Source: an uncultured Paracoccaceae bacterium (GTDB lineage Bacteria > Pseudomonadota > Alphaproteobacteria > Rhodobacterales > Rhodobacteraceae). From it: a stretch of 5,175 bases of DNA. This document shows positions 1-5,175 of the stretch, in pieces. The position numbers were made by a program, and so were the translations under genes. The notes under the pieces are model-generated. The model did no database searches and was not told the origin of the DNA. It was given only the letters and a program-made list of their open reading frames with translations. The stretch is from NCBI GenBank assembly GCA_937132145.1, contig CAKZNY010000257.1:1-5175 (forward strand), written 5' to 3'. How positions within the stretch are numbered: position 1 is the stretch's first letter; every line of letters begins with the position of its first letter.

Positions 1-99
1 ATTCAGGCATTGGTGATCATGTTCGTAGGCAGCCTCGAAAACATGGTTCGAATTCCTGTCGAGCGCCTGTTCTTACGGTTCAACAGGGGAGCCGCGTGA
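1..99 (+). CDS. ABC transporter permease, C-terminal end (partial, cut by window edge)
   Basis: An open frame runs in from the left edge and ends at TGA 97-99, giving 32 residues that begin IQALVIMFVGSLENM and end in a basic tail (RLFLRFNRGAA). This looks like the last membrane segment and cytoplasmic tail of the first permease of a BMP-type nucleoside/simple-sugar ABC importer. The one-base overlap with the next gene (TGATG) shows a translationally linked pair of permeases, which is how such heterodimeric importers are usually arranged. The identification rests mostly on the neighbour; the fragment alone is too short for certainty. Confidence 0.7.
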   Translation: MQALVIMFVGSLENMVRIPVERLFLRFNRGAA

Positions 100-1106
100 T
101 GGATTTTAACACGATTATTCAAATCCTCGACTCCGCTGTGCGGCTGTCTACGCCGCTGTTGTTTGCCTGTCTTGCGGGCCTTTATTCCGAGCGTTCGGGC
201 ATTTTCGACATCGGCCTTGAGGGCAAGATGTTGGCGGGTGCCTTCGCGGCTGGTGCAATGTCGGCTTATGCCGGTATGCCCGTTGCCGAGGGTGGTTTGG
301 GCATGACTTGGGGCATGGCGTGGATGGGCGTTCTGGCGGCGATTGCCGTTTCTATTGTGCTGGCGTTGATCCACGGGTTCGCGTCGATCACGTTGCGCGG
401 AAACCAGTTGATTTCAGGCGTGGCGATCAACTTTTTCGCAGCAGGGTCTACGGTGCTGATCGGGCAGTATTGGTTCCGCTCGGGTGGACAAACGCCGCCG
501 CTTTCGGGGGCGGAGCGGTTTAGACCGATCAAGCTGCCGTTCGCGGATGAGGTGAAAGACGTGCCTTTTCTGGGTCCAATCTATGAGGGCTTGATTTCCG
601 GTCACAACATTCTGGTTTACATCGCGATTGCTACGGTGCCGTTGACATCTTGGCTGCTGTTTCGCACACGCTTTGGTCTTCGCCTGCGTGCGGTTGGCGA
701 AAACCCGGGCGCGGTTGATACGGCTGGCATCTCGGTTGTGCGGCAACGCTATGCGGCCGTTCTGATTGCAGGCGTTTTGTGTGGTCTGGCGGGGGCGTAC
801 CTTAGCCTTGGGACCTCGGCCGCCGGTTTCGTCAAGGATATGAGCGCGGGTAAAGGCTTTATCGCACTGGCCGCGCTGATCTTTGCGAAATGGCAACCGA
901 AGGCGGCGTTGATGGCAAGTTTGCTGTTTGGCCTGCTAGAGGCGATCGGCAACCGGTATCAGAGCATCGACCTCGGCGTTTTTGTGGTACCAGTGCAGTT
1001 CATGCAAGCGTTACCCTACATTCTAACCGTGGTGATTCTCGCAGGGTTTATTGGTAAAGCGATCCCTCCCAAGGCTGGTGGCGAGCCATATGTGAAGGAG
1101 CGGTGA
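99..1106 (+). CDS. ABC transporter permease, nucleoside/simple-sugar (BMP-type) importer
   Basis: This is an inner-membrane permease of the BPD_transp_2 superfamily, the second permease of an importer that works with a BMP-type lipoprotein/periplasmic binding protein and an ATPase with two nucleotide-binding domains. Its 335 residues are normal for the family. Visible hallmarks are ERSGIFDIGLEGKML at residues 31-45, just after the first long hydrophobic segment, the cytoplasmic coupling-loop motif RAVGENPGAVDTAGI at 197-211, and a Gly/Ala-rich C-terminal block with SAGKGFIALAALIF. Hydrophobic segments cover most of the length. The start is ATG 99, which overlaps the previous stop and has AGGGGA at 85-90 eight bases upstream; a GTG at 96 in the same frame is possible but worse spaced. 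The substrate is probably a nucleoside by family resemblance; a sugar or other ligand cannot be excluded because no binding protein is in view. Confidence 0.9.
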   Translation: MDFNTIIQILDSAVRLSTPLLFACLAGLYSERSGIFDIGLEGKMLAGAFAAGAMSAYAGMPVAEGGLGMTWGMAWMGVLAAIAVSIVLALIHGFASITLRGNQLISGVAINFFAAGSTVLIGQYWFRSGGQTPPLSGAERFRPIKLPFADEVKDVPFLGPIYEGLISGHNILVYIAIATVPLTSWLLFRTRFGLRLRAVGENPGAVDTAGISVVRQRYAAVLIAGVLCGLAGAYLSLGTSAAGFVKDMSAGKGFIALAALIFAKWQPKAALMASLLFGLLEAIGNRYQSIDLGVFVVPVQFMQALPYILTVVILAGFIGKAIPPKAGGEPYVKER

Positions 1107-1111
1107 TCACT

Positions 1112-1133
1112 TATATGCAATAATTGGCATATA
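1112..1133. repeat. AT-rich inverted repeat after the ABC operon
   Basis: The arms TATATGC (1112-1118) and GCATATA (1127-1133) are perfect reverse complements separated by eight bases, and the repeat starts five bases after the permease stop. With one bulged G two more pairs can form inside. TTTG follows on the + strand. It could be a weak transcription terminator or an operator for an unidentified regulator; the AT-rich stem is poor for an intrinsic terminator. Confidence 0.45.
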
Positions 1134-1135
1134 TT

Positions 1136-1158
1136 TGATAAATCGCTCCGATTTGTCG
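1136..1158 (+). terminator. Possible stem-loop terminator of the ABC operon
   Basis: Bases 1136-1145 pair with 1149-1158 around a CTC loop. The inner six pairs (AAATCG/CGATTT) are perfect, and four more outer pairs include two that are G-U only in the + transcript. No clean T-run follows directly; the first TTTT is at 1175-1178, after the separate 8-bp palindrome CGCTAGCG at 1167-1174. The remainder of the 1107-1230 gap shows no convincing -35/-10 pair, although the promoter for the next gene should be here. Confidence 0.35.
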
Positions 1159-1220
1159 CAGTTGGCCGCTAGCGTTTTGTAACGGACTTGATGTAGAGCA
1201 GGTGCATACAACCTCATATT

Positions 1221-1226
1221 AGGTGA
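1221..1226 (+). promoter_or_regulatory. Ribosome binding site of the TauE/SafE gene
   Basis: AGGTGA lies four bases before ATG 1231. The spacing is short, but it supports this start over the in-frame ATG at 1258, which has no purine-rich Shine-Dalgarno match upstream. Confidence 0.55.
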
Positions 1227-1230
1227 ACTC

Positions 1231-2145
1231 ATGCAAATTTATCTTCCTATCGCTGAAATGTCGGTGAATATATTTCTGTTGATTGGCCTCGGTGGGCTGG
1301 TCGGTATTCTGTCCGGTATGTTCGGCGTTGGCGGTGGCTTCCTTATGACGCCGCTGCTGTTCTTTATCGGAATCCCTCCGGCAGTTGCTGTTGCGACCGA
1401 GGCGAACCAGATTGTGGCCTCGTCTTTTTCCGGCGTTTTGGCGCATGTGAAAAAGCAGACTGTTGATTTCAAGATGGGCACGGTCCTGCTGGTGGGCGGT
1501 GTGATCGGCGCGGCGTTTGGTGTGCAGGTTTTCAAATACCTGAAGGAAATCGGGCAGGTCGATCTGTTGATCACGCTGTCCTACGTTGTTTTCCTTGGCA
1601 TGATCGGCACCTTGATGTTTATCGAGAGCCTTGGCGCGATCCGTCGCTCCAAGAAAAAGATGCCGCCCAGGAAGGCCAAGCGTCACAACTGGATTCACGG
1701 GTTGCCGTTAAAAATGCGGTTTCGGACCTCTAATCTCTATATCAGCGCGATCCCGCCATTTGTGATCGGGATTATGGTTGGTGTTCTGGCCGCGATCATG
1801 GGTGTCGGCGGCGGGTTCATCATGGTGCCTGCGATGATTTATGTGCTGGGGATGCCGACGAAAGTGGTTGTCGGAACATCGTTGTTCCAGATTATTTTCG
1901 TGACCGCATTCACCACAATGATGCACGCGACGCAGAACTTTACGGTTGATGCGGTGCTGGCACTGTTGCTGCTGATTGGCGGCGTTGTTGGCGCACAGAT
2001 CGGTACGCGGATCGGCGTTAAGATGAAGGCTGAACAGCTTCGCATCTTGCTGGCGATCATGGTGCTGGGTGTTTGTTTGAAACTGGGCTTGGATCTGGTT
2101 CTGACACCAACCGAGCTGTTCTCTATCGGCACAGGGGGTCACTGA
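1231..2145 (+). CDS. Sulfite exporter TauE/SafE family permease
   Basis: A 304-residue polytopic inner-membrane protein of the TauE/SafE (former DUF81) family, whose members are linked to export or uptake of sulfite, sulfoacetate and other small organic anions. The internal duplication typical of the family is plain: the glycine motif GVGGGF appears at residues 32-37 and again at 191-196, each near the start of a hydrophobic half and each followed by a short proline-containing stretch and a V-A-T-E/V-G-T-S-type segment. The halves are joined by a strongly basic loop at about 138-170 (RRSKKK...), expected in the cytoplasm. The start ATG 1231 has AGGTGA upstream. The next gene begins one base after the stop, so the two are almost certainly co-translated. 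Substrate cannot be read from sequence; sulfite or a sulfonate degradation product is only a family-based guess. Confidence 0.9.
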   Translation: MQIYLPIAEMSVNIFLLIGLGGLVGILSGMFGVGGGFLMTPLLFFIGIPPAVAVATEANQIVASSFSGVLAHVKKQTVDFKMGTVLLVGGVIGAAFGVQVFKYLKEIGQVDLLITLSYVVFLGMIGTLMFIESLGAIRRSKKKMPPRKAKRHNWIHGLPLKMRFRTSNLYISAIPPFVIGIMVGVLAAIMGVGGGFIMVPAMIYVLGMPTKVVVGTSLFQIIFVTAFTTMMHATQNFTVDAVLALLLLIGGVVGAQIGTRIGVKMKAEQLRILLAIMVLGVCLKLGLDLVLTPTELFSIGTGGH

Positions 2146-2146
2146 T

Positions 2147-2896
2147 ATGCGGATTATATTCCTGATTATTGGACTGTTTGCGGCAACGATTGCCAGCGCG
2201 CAGGAAACAGTTGTTTCCGAGCTTAGCCAAGACGGCGTGTCGATTACGGCAACCTTCAACGGTTCCGAGATTTTCCTTTTCGGGGCGATCAAACGAGATG
2301 CACCCGTTAACGCCAGCGCTGGTAAACTGGACATTATCATCGAGGTTTCCGGCCCGCCGACCGAAACGCTGGTGCGCCAGAAAGAACGCAAAGTCATCAT
2401 CTGGGTGAACTCCCAGTCTGTAGTGATGAAGCGTGCGCCGAGCTACTACACCATCGCGGCCACTGGTCCTCTGGAAGAGTTGTTAACCGAGAGCGAGCGT
2501 TCGTTGCGTAACCTTGGTCTGGATTACGCGGTGCGCGTCGCCAACCCCGAGGACGAAGAATTTCGTGCGGCGTTGATTCGTATTCACCAGAAAAACGGCA
2601 TATACGCCACCGAGATTACACCTGTGACATTGACCGAGGATACGCTGTTCACCACCAAACTGGCGATGCCTGTGAATGTGGTCGAGGGTGAATACACTGT
2701 CAAAACCATGCTGGTTCGTGACCGGCGGGTTATCAGCATCTCGACGTCGACAATTACGGTTCGCAAGACCGGGATAGAAAAGTGGATTTACGATTTGGCG
2801 CAGGAACAGGCGTTCATCTATGGTCTTCTGTCGCTGGCCGTTGCGCTGCTGGCTGGTTGGACTGCGTCCGAAGTCTTCCGCCGTATTCGCGGTTAA
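2147..2896 (+). CDS. TIGR02186/Alph_Pro_TM family membrane-anchored periplasmic protein, function unknown
   Basis: A 249-residue protein with a cleavable-looking signal peptide (hydrophobic residues 3-16, probable cut after ASA at 16-18), a beta-rich periplasmic region, and one C-terminal membrane helix at about 222-242 followed by a basic tail (FRRIRG). The mature domain should therefore face the periplasm with a short cytoplasmic tail. Segments resembling the Alph_Pro_TM family are GSEIFLFGA at 39-47 and RKVIIWVN at 81-88. From memory, the family is largely restricted to Alphaproteobacteria and has no assigned function. The Shine-Dalgarno AGGGGGT at 2133-2139 lies within the end of the TauE/SafE gene, seven bases before ATG 2147. 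The one-base spacing to that gene suggests a partner role in its transport. Its stop is directly adjacent to the stop of the convergent helicase gene. Confidence 0.85.
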   Translation: MRIIFLIIGLFAATIASAQETVVSELSQDGVSITATFNGSEIFLFGAIKRDAPVNASAGKLDIIIEVSGPPTETLVRQKERKVIIWVNSQSVVMKRAPSYYTIAATGPLEELLTESERSLRNLGLDYAVRVANPEDEEFRAALIRIHQKNGIYATEITPVTLTEDTLFTTKLAMPVNVVEGEYTVKTMLVRDRRVISISTSTITVRKTGIEKWIYDLAQEQAFIYGLLSLAVALLAGWTASEVFRRIRG

Positions 2897-4408
2897 TTAA
2901 TCTTCCGATCCCGTCAATTCCATTGGCGGGGTCGGAGTTTCAAGATCGGCAATGCCCAGCGGTTCTGTTGGGCGCGCCAGCATGTAACGGGTCACCCAAC
3001 GAAGGCGCGTTTCAGCCCGTGTGATGGCCACGTAAGCCAACCTTTTCCAAACTGCTATTCCGGCTTCGGAGCGACCTGATCGGTAGGCCGCATAGATGTC
3101 TGGTGCGAACAATTGCACCTCGGGCCACTGCGACCCTTGCGCTTTGTGGATGGTGACCGCCGCGCCGTGCAGAAAAGTTGCCCCCATGCGGGCGGCTGAC
3201 GGAATGAAGGGTTCTTCGCGATTCGGGGCCTCGATCTGGATGATGGTGGCCGCGTTGACGCGCGGGTCCACCGCGCCCAACACATGCAGGCGCGAGAAGC
3301 CGGGCTTGCGGCCAGGGCCAAGATAGATGGTTTGCGCACCTTTAATCAGCCCACGCGCCTCCAGATCAATGCGCTTTTTTCGGTGTTTTATAGGTAGTTC
3401 GATGCCGTCACAGATCAATGGCTCGCCTGACAGAAGCGAGTCTTCGGGGGCGTCATAGGCTGCTCGAAACGCGTGGATCAGGCGGATACGGGTGGCGTTT
3501 CGCCAGACCAAAACCGGAGAGCGCGCCATAAGCGTCGCGTCAACGCGCGGGGTGACGATGATGCGGTCGTCTTTGGCGGCAGCGGCCTCGATCATGCGCT
3601 CGAATTCGGGGAAATCCAGTTTCGGGTCGCCAAGCGCGTGGGCCAGATCAAGGATCGGGTTGCCAGCCTCTTGGCGGTGAATGCGGTGTAGGGTCAACTT
3701 TTGATCGTCGGGCAGTTTATCGAAACTCATACTGCCGGATTGACCGACGGGCGCCAGCTGCGCGGGGTCGCCGAACATGATCAGAGTCGAAAAAATCTCG
3801 CGCAGGTCTTCGAGTTGTTTATCGTCGATCATCGAGGATTCGTCGATAAACCCTATGTCTAACGGATCGTCACGGCGGGACCAGCCGGTGATGAAATCGG
3901 AACCGCGCAGGCCAGCGGCGGCCAGCGCGCCGGGGATGGATTTGTGGAGTTTGTAGAACGCCTTTGCACGGTCCAGCGCCGCGTCGGTCAGGCCTTCGAT
4001 ATTCGGGCGCTCATCCGCACCTTCCAGCCATTCGGCGATTTTTTCGTATTCGGGGTCGTAGACGGGCGTGTAAATAATACGGTGGATGGTGGTCGCGGGC
4101 ACCCCGTGGTTGCGCAAAACACTGGCCGCTTTGTTGGTGGGCGCCAAGATGGCGAGCGAACGTTTGTCCTTACGCTTCGAGCTTTCAAAATCCGGCGAGA
4201 TAGTAGCAACGCCCGCGTCATTCAACGCTTCCACCAGTTTCGCCAGCAGCATGGTTTTGCCAGAACCCGCTTTGCCCAGCACGGCCAAAACACGAGTTTT
4301 TCCGGTGCTGGCGGGCAGAAGCGTTCCGTTTTCCAGATCGACTCCGGCGTCTTTTAAAACTTTGGAAACCGCATCAAATGCCTGCGCTTGGTCTTCTGAA
4401 AATTTCAT
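2897..4408 (-). CDS. ATP-dependent DNA helicase, RecD/Dda-like superfamily 1B
   Basis: A 503-residue stand-alone helicase expected to use ATP to move 5'-3' on single-stranded DNA in the cytoplasm. Motifs in order: Gln-rich start FSEDQAQAF at 3-11; motif I (Walker A) GKAGSGKT at 45-52; motif Ia APTNKAA at 89-95; motif II IDESSM at 188-193; motif III GDPAQLAPV at 213-221; motif IV HRIHRQE at 241-247; motif V TIHKAQGSQW at 419-428; motif VI YVAITRAETRL at 459-469. All catalytic motifs look intact. It is far shorter than exonuclease V RecD or RecD2 and close in size to phage T4 Dda, so it probably lacks long accessory domains. A second P-loop-like STGKT at 34-38 is probably coincidental. The start is ATG 4408-4406 with AGGA four bases upstream, and this site lies in a stable hairpin. 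It sits 58 bp downstream of the luxI-type gene on the same strand. Likely roles are repair or recombination; no RecB/RecC partner is visible. Confidence 0.9.
   Translation of the reverse strand: MKFSEDQAQAFDAVSKVLKDAGVDLENGTLLPASTGKTRVLAVLGKAGSGKTMLLAKLVEALNDAGVATISPDFESSKRKDKRSLAILAPTNKAASVLRNHGVPATTIHRIIYTPVYDPEYEKIAEWLEGADERPNIEGLTDAALDRAKAFYKLHKSIPGALAAAGLRGSDFITGWSRRDDPLDIGFIDESSMIDDKQLEDLREIFSTLIMFGDPAQLAPVGQSGSMSFDKLPDDQKLTLHRIHRQEAGNPILDLAHALGDPKLDFPEFERMIEAAAAKDDRIIVTPRVDATLMARSPVLVWRNATRIRLIHAFRAAYDAPEDSLLSGEPLICDGIELPIKHRKKRIDLEARGLIKGAQTIYLGPGRKPGFSRLHVLGAVDPRVNAATIIQIEAPNREEPFIPSAARMGATFLHGAAVTIHKAQGSQWPEVQLFAPDIYAAYRSGRSEAGIAVWKRLAYVAITRAETRLRWVTRYMLARPTEPLGIADLETPTPPMELTGSED
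2903..2940 (+). terminator. Probable terminator hairpin of the TauE/SafE operon, inside the helicase coding end
   Basis: Bases 2903-2918 pair with 2922-2937 around the three-base loop TCC, forming an uninterrupted 16-bp stem in the + strand transcript, followed by TTT at 2938-2940. Three of the pairs (2903-2937, 2909-2931, 2914-2926) are G-U in the + transcript and become A-C mismatches in the - transcript, so the structure favours the + direction. It starts seven bases after the stop at 2896. The T-run is short, so termination may be partial. The same bases encode the last helicase residues. Confidence 0.65.
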
Positions 4409-4410
4409 GT

Positions 4411-4462
4411 GGTCCTGCTGCTCTGTTTTTGTTTATTCTAACCGCACAGAACAGCAGTGACC
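4411..4462 (-). promoter_or_regulatory. Intergenic hairpin hiding the helicase ribosome binding site
   Basis: In the - strand transcript, bases 4462-4446 pair with 4426-4411 in 16 pairs (4, one bulged A, 6, one G-U, 5), closing a 19-base A-rich loop at 4445-4427. The pair 4421/4451 is G-U in the - transcript but C-A in the + transcript, so it fits a function in the luxI-helicase mRNA. The 3' arm contains AGGA (4416-4413), the Shine-Dalgarno of the helicase, four bases before its ATG. The 5' arm begins four bases after the luxI stop. No T-run follows, so a terminator is unlikely; control of translation is the better reading. Confidence 0.55.
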
Positions 4463-4466
4463 AGCC

Positions 4467-5111
4467 TTAGGCGGCCAGCGCGACCGGCGTGAACGAGTTG
4501 TCGGGGAAGGATTCGTCGAACCAGTATTCCACCAGTTCCGGCGCGATGCGGGACTTGCGGCAGATGTTGGCTTTGACCGTTGCGTTGATGGGCCAGAGGC
4601 AAACGGAGATTTCCTCGCGCCCCTCGCCGCTGGTGCCGATCACGTCGGGAATCCAGCCGATGCGGCGGTAGATTGATAGCGTGTGCGAATATACGACGCC
4701 GATGGAGCTGTCCAACCCGAAGCGAACGCCCAACTCGCACCCTGACAGGATTAACGAGGCGGCGACTTTGCTTTGACCCTCCGTCAGGCGTGGAGAGATG
4801 CAAAAACGGGTGCATTCCCAGATGACGGGGCTGATGATTTTCATGCCCGCAAGGTCACTGAAATGGTCGTTAACCATTGTTTGACCCACAGTCGGAAGCA
4901 CACGGATGGAGCCGCCATGGGTGCCGTCGGGCGCCTCCCAAATCGCGTAGAGTGGGTTTATGGCATCGTATTCGTCGATCTCGTGGCCGTTCTCATCGAC
5001 GGTAACATCCCAACCGTGGCGGATTTTGAACTGTCCGGCGCGGTCCTTGAACATGGTGTCTTTGAGGATAGGGAAATTGTCTAGCTGGTCGGCGTAAATG
5101 TATTTGATCAA
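4467..5111 (-). CDS. luxI: Acyl-homoserine-lactone synthase, LuxI family
   Basis: A 214-residue cytoplasmic autoinducer synthase that joins an acyl chain from acyl-ACP to S-adenosylmethionine, releasing N-acyl-homoserine lactone and methylthioadenosine. The invariant LuxI residues are present: R24, F28, W34, D46 and D49, R70 (in GSIRVLPT) and E99/R102 (in WECTRFCIS). Counting from the chosen start, R24, F28, W34, E99 and R102 fall at the classic LuxI numbers, which supports that start. The C-terminal half carries the usual YRRIGW segment at 148-153. The start codon is TTG (5111-5109) with GGAG six bases upstream, and an in-frame TGA at 5132-5130 rules out an earlier start. No luxR homologue lies in the window. 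It is followed by a helicase gene on the same strand. Acyl-chain preference cannot be fixed by eye; the residue at position 140 is Val rather than the Thr linked to 3-oxo substrates in some members. Confidence 0.95.
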   Translation of the reverse strand: MIKYIYADQLDNFPILKDTMFKDRAGQFKIRHGWDVTVDENGHEIDEYDAINPLYAIWEAPDGTHGGSIRVLPTVGQTMVNDHFSDLAGMKIISPVIWECTRFCISPRLTEGQSKVAASLILSGCELGVRFGLDSSIGVVYSHTLSIYRRIGWIPDVIGTSGEGREEISVCLWPINATVKANICRKSRIAPELVEYWFDESFPDNSFTPVALAA

Positions 5112-5117
5112 GGGGGG

Positions 5118-5121
5118 CTCC
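5118..5121 (-). promoter_or_regulatory. Ribosome binding site that fixes the TTG start of luxI
   Basis: GGAG on the - strand lies six bases before TTG 5111-5109, separated by a run of six C. No ATG or GTG start exists between the upstream in-frame TGA (5132-5130) and this point, so the site decides the start. Confidence 0.7.
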
Positions 5122-5175
5122 GTTCGGTTTCATTTCGAACAGAAGTACTTCATAAATAGTTAACACTCGTCGAAC
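5122..5175 (-). promoter_or_regulatory. luxI upstream region with two inverted repeats
   Basis: Two symmetric elements are visible. One is GTTCG-N9-CGAAC at 5122-5140, centred 20 bases before the start codon. The other is the perfect 10-bp palindrome GAAGTACTTC at 5142-5151, centred about 35 bases before it. TCGAAC recurs at 5170-5175. A -10-like TATTTA (5158-5153, - strand) would place transcription start in the palindrome, with its -35 outside the window. Either repeat could bind a LuxR-type or other regulator, but neither matches a lux box I can name, and palindromes this short occur by chance. Confidence 0.35.

Noticed and set aside
414..896. Open frame of 160 codons on the - strand inside the permease gene
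   Set aside because: The sense-strand permease has clear family motifs; the antisense product is basic, low in hydrophobic structure and without motifs.
1708..2400. Long open frame (230 codons) on the - strand across the TauE/SafE and TIGR02186 genes
   Set aside because: It is antisense to two well-supported genes, its protein is rich in His, Asn, Gln and Arg with no recognisable domain, and it crosses their junction. It is a by-product of codon bias.
4295..4307. Second P-loop-like motif STGKT in the helicase, 10 residues before the true Walker A
   Set aside because: GKAGSGKT at residues 45-52 follows the beta-strand VLAVL as expected of motif I; the earlier one is most likely the variable N-terminal segment before the strand.
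3944..4357. Open frame of 137 codons on the + strand inside the helicase gene
   Set aside because: It is the antisense reading of helicase motifs I to Ia and shows no domain or plausible ribosome site.
4411..4462. The luxI-helicase hairpin as an intrinsic terminator
   Set aside because: No T-run follows the stem on either strand, and in the - direction the helicase start codon comes two bases after it.
4438..4815. Open frame of 125 codons on the - strand overlapping luxI in another frame
   Set aside because: An Arg/His-rich out-of-frame shadow; luxI is fixed by its catalytic residues.

Overview
The window looks like a piece of an alphaproteobacterial chromosome, most likely Rhodobacterales (Roseobacter group). 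The evidence is moderate-to-high GC content, tight gene packing, a TauE/SafE permease followed by a protein of the alphaproteobacteria-restricted TIGR02186/Alph_Pro_TM family, and a LuxI-type N-acyl-homoserine lactone synthase. No rRNA, tRNA, CRISPR array, insertion sequence or phage gene is visible.

Layout, left to right. (1) Positions 1-1106, + strand: the last 32 codons of one ABC permease, overlapping by one base (TGATG) a complete second permease. Both belong to the branched-chain/simple-sugar permease superfamily, nucleoside (BMP-type) branch. (2) Positions 1107-1230: an AT-rich gap with two back-to-back inverted repeats, probably the operon end and the control region of the next unit. 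(3) Positions 1231-2896, + strand: a TauE/SafE permease and, one base later, a secreted, membrane-anchored TIGR02186 protein of unknown function. They look like a two-gene transport module. (4) Positions 2897-4408, - strand: a RecD/Dda-like superfamily 1B DNA helicase, convergent with the previous gene with no base between the two stop codons. The probable terminator of the + strand operon lies inside the helicase's last codons. (5) Positions 4467-5111, - strand: a LuxI-family synthase starting at TTG, 58 bp upstream of the helicase and in the same direction. (6) Positions 5112-5175: its AT-rich upstream region with two inverted repeats. No luxR gene is inside the window; one may lie beyond the right edge.

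The two most interesting structures are RNA-level and can be read directly. A 16-bp hairpin between luxI and the helicase buries the helicase Shine-Dalgarno sequence, which suggests that helicase translation depends on luxI translation. A second 16-bp hairpin, fully paired only in the + strand transcript, is coded within the end of the helicase gene. The best candidate for an undescribed system is the TauE/SafE plus Alph_Pro_TM pair. All functional calls come from recognising motifs by eye; no database search was run.
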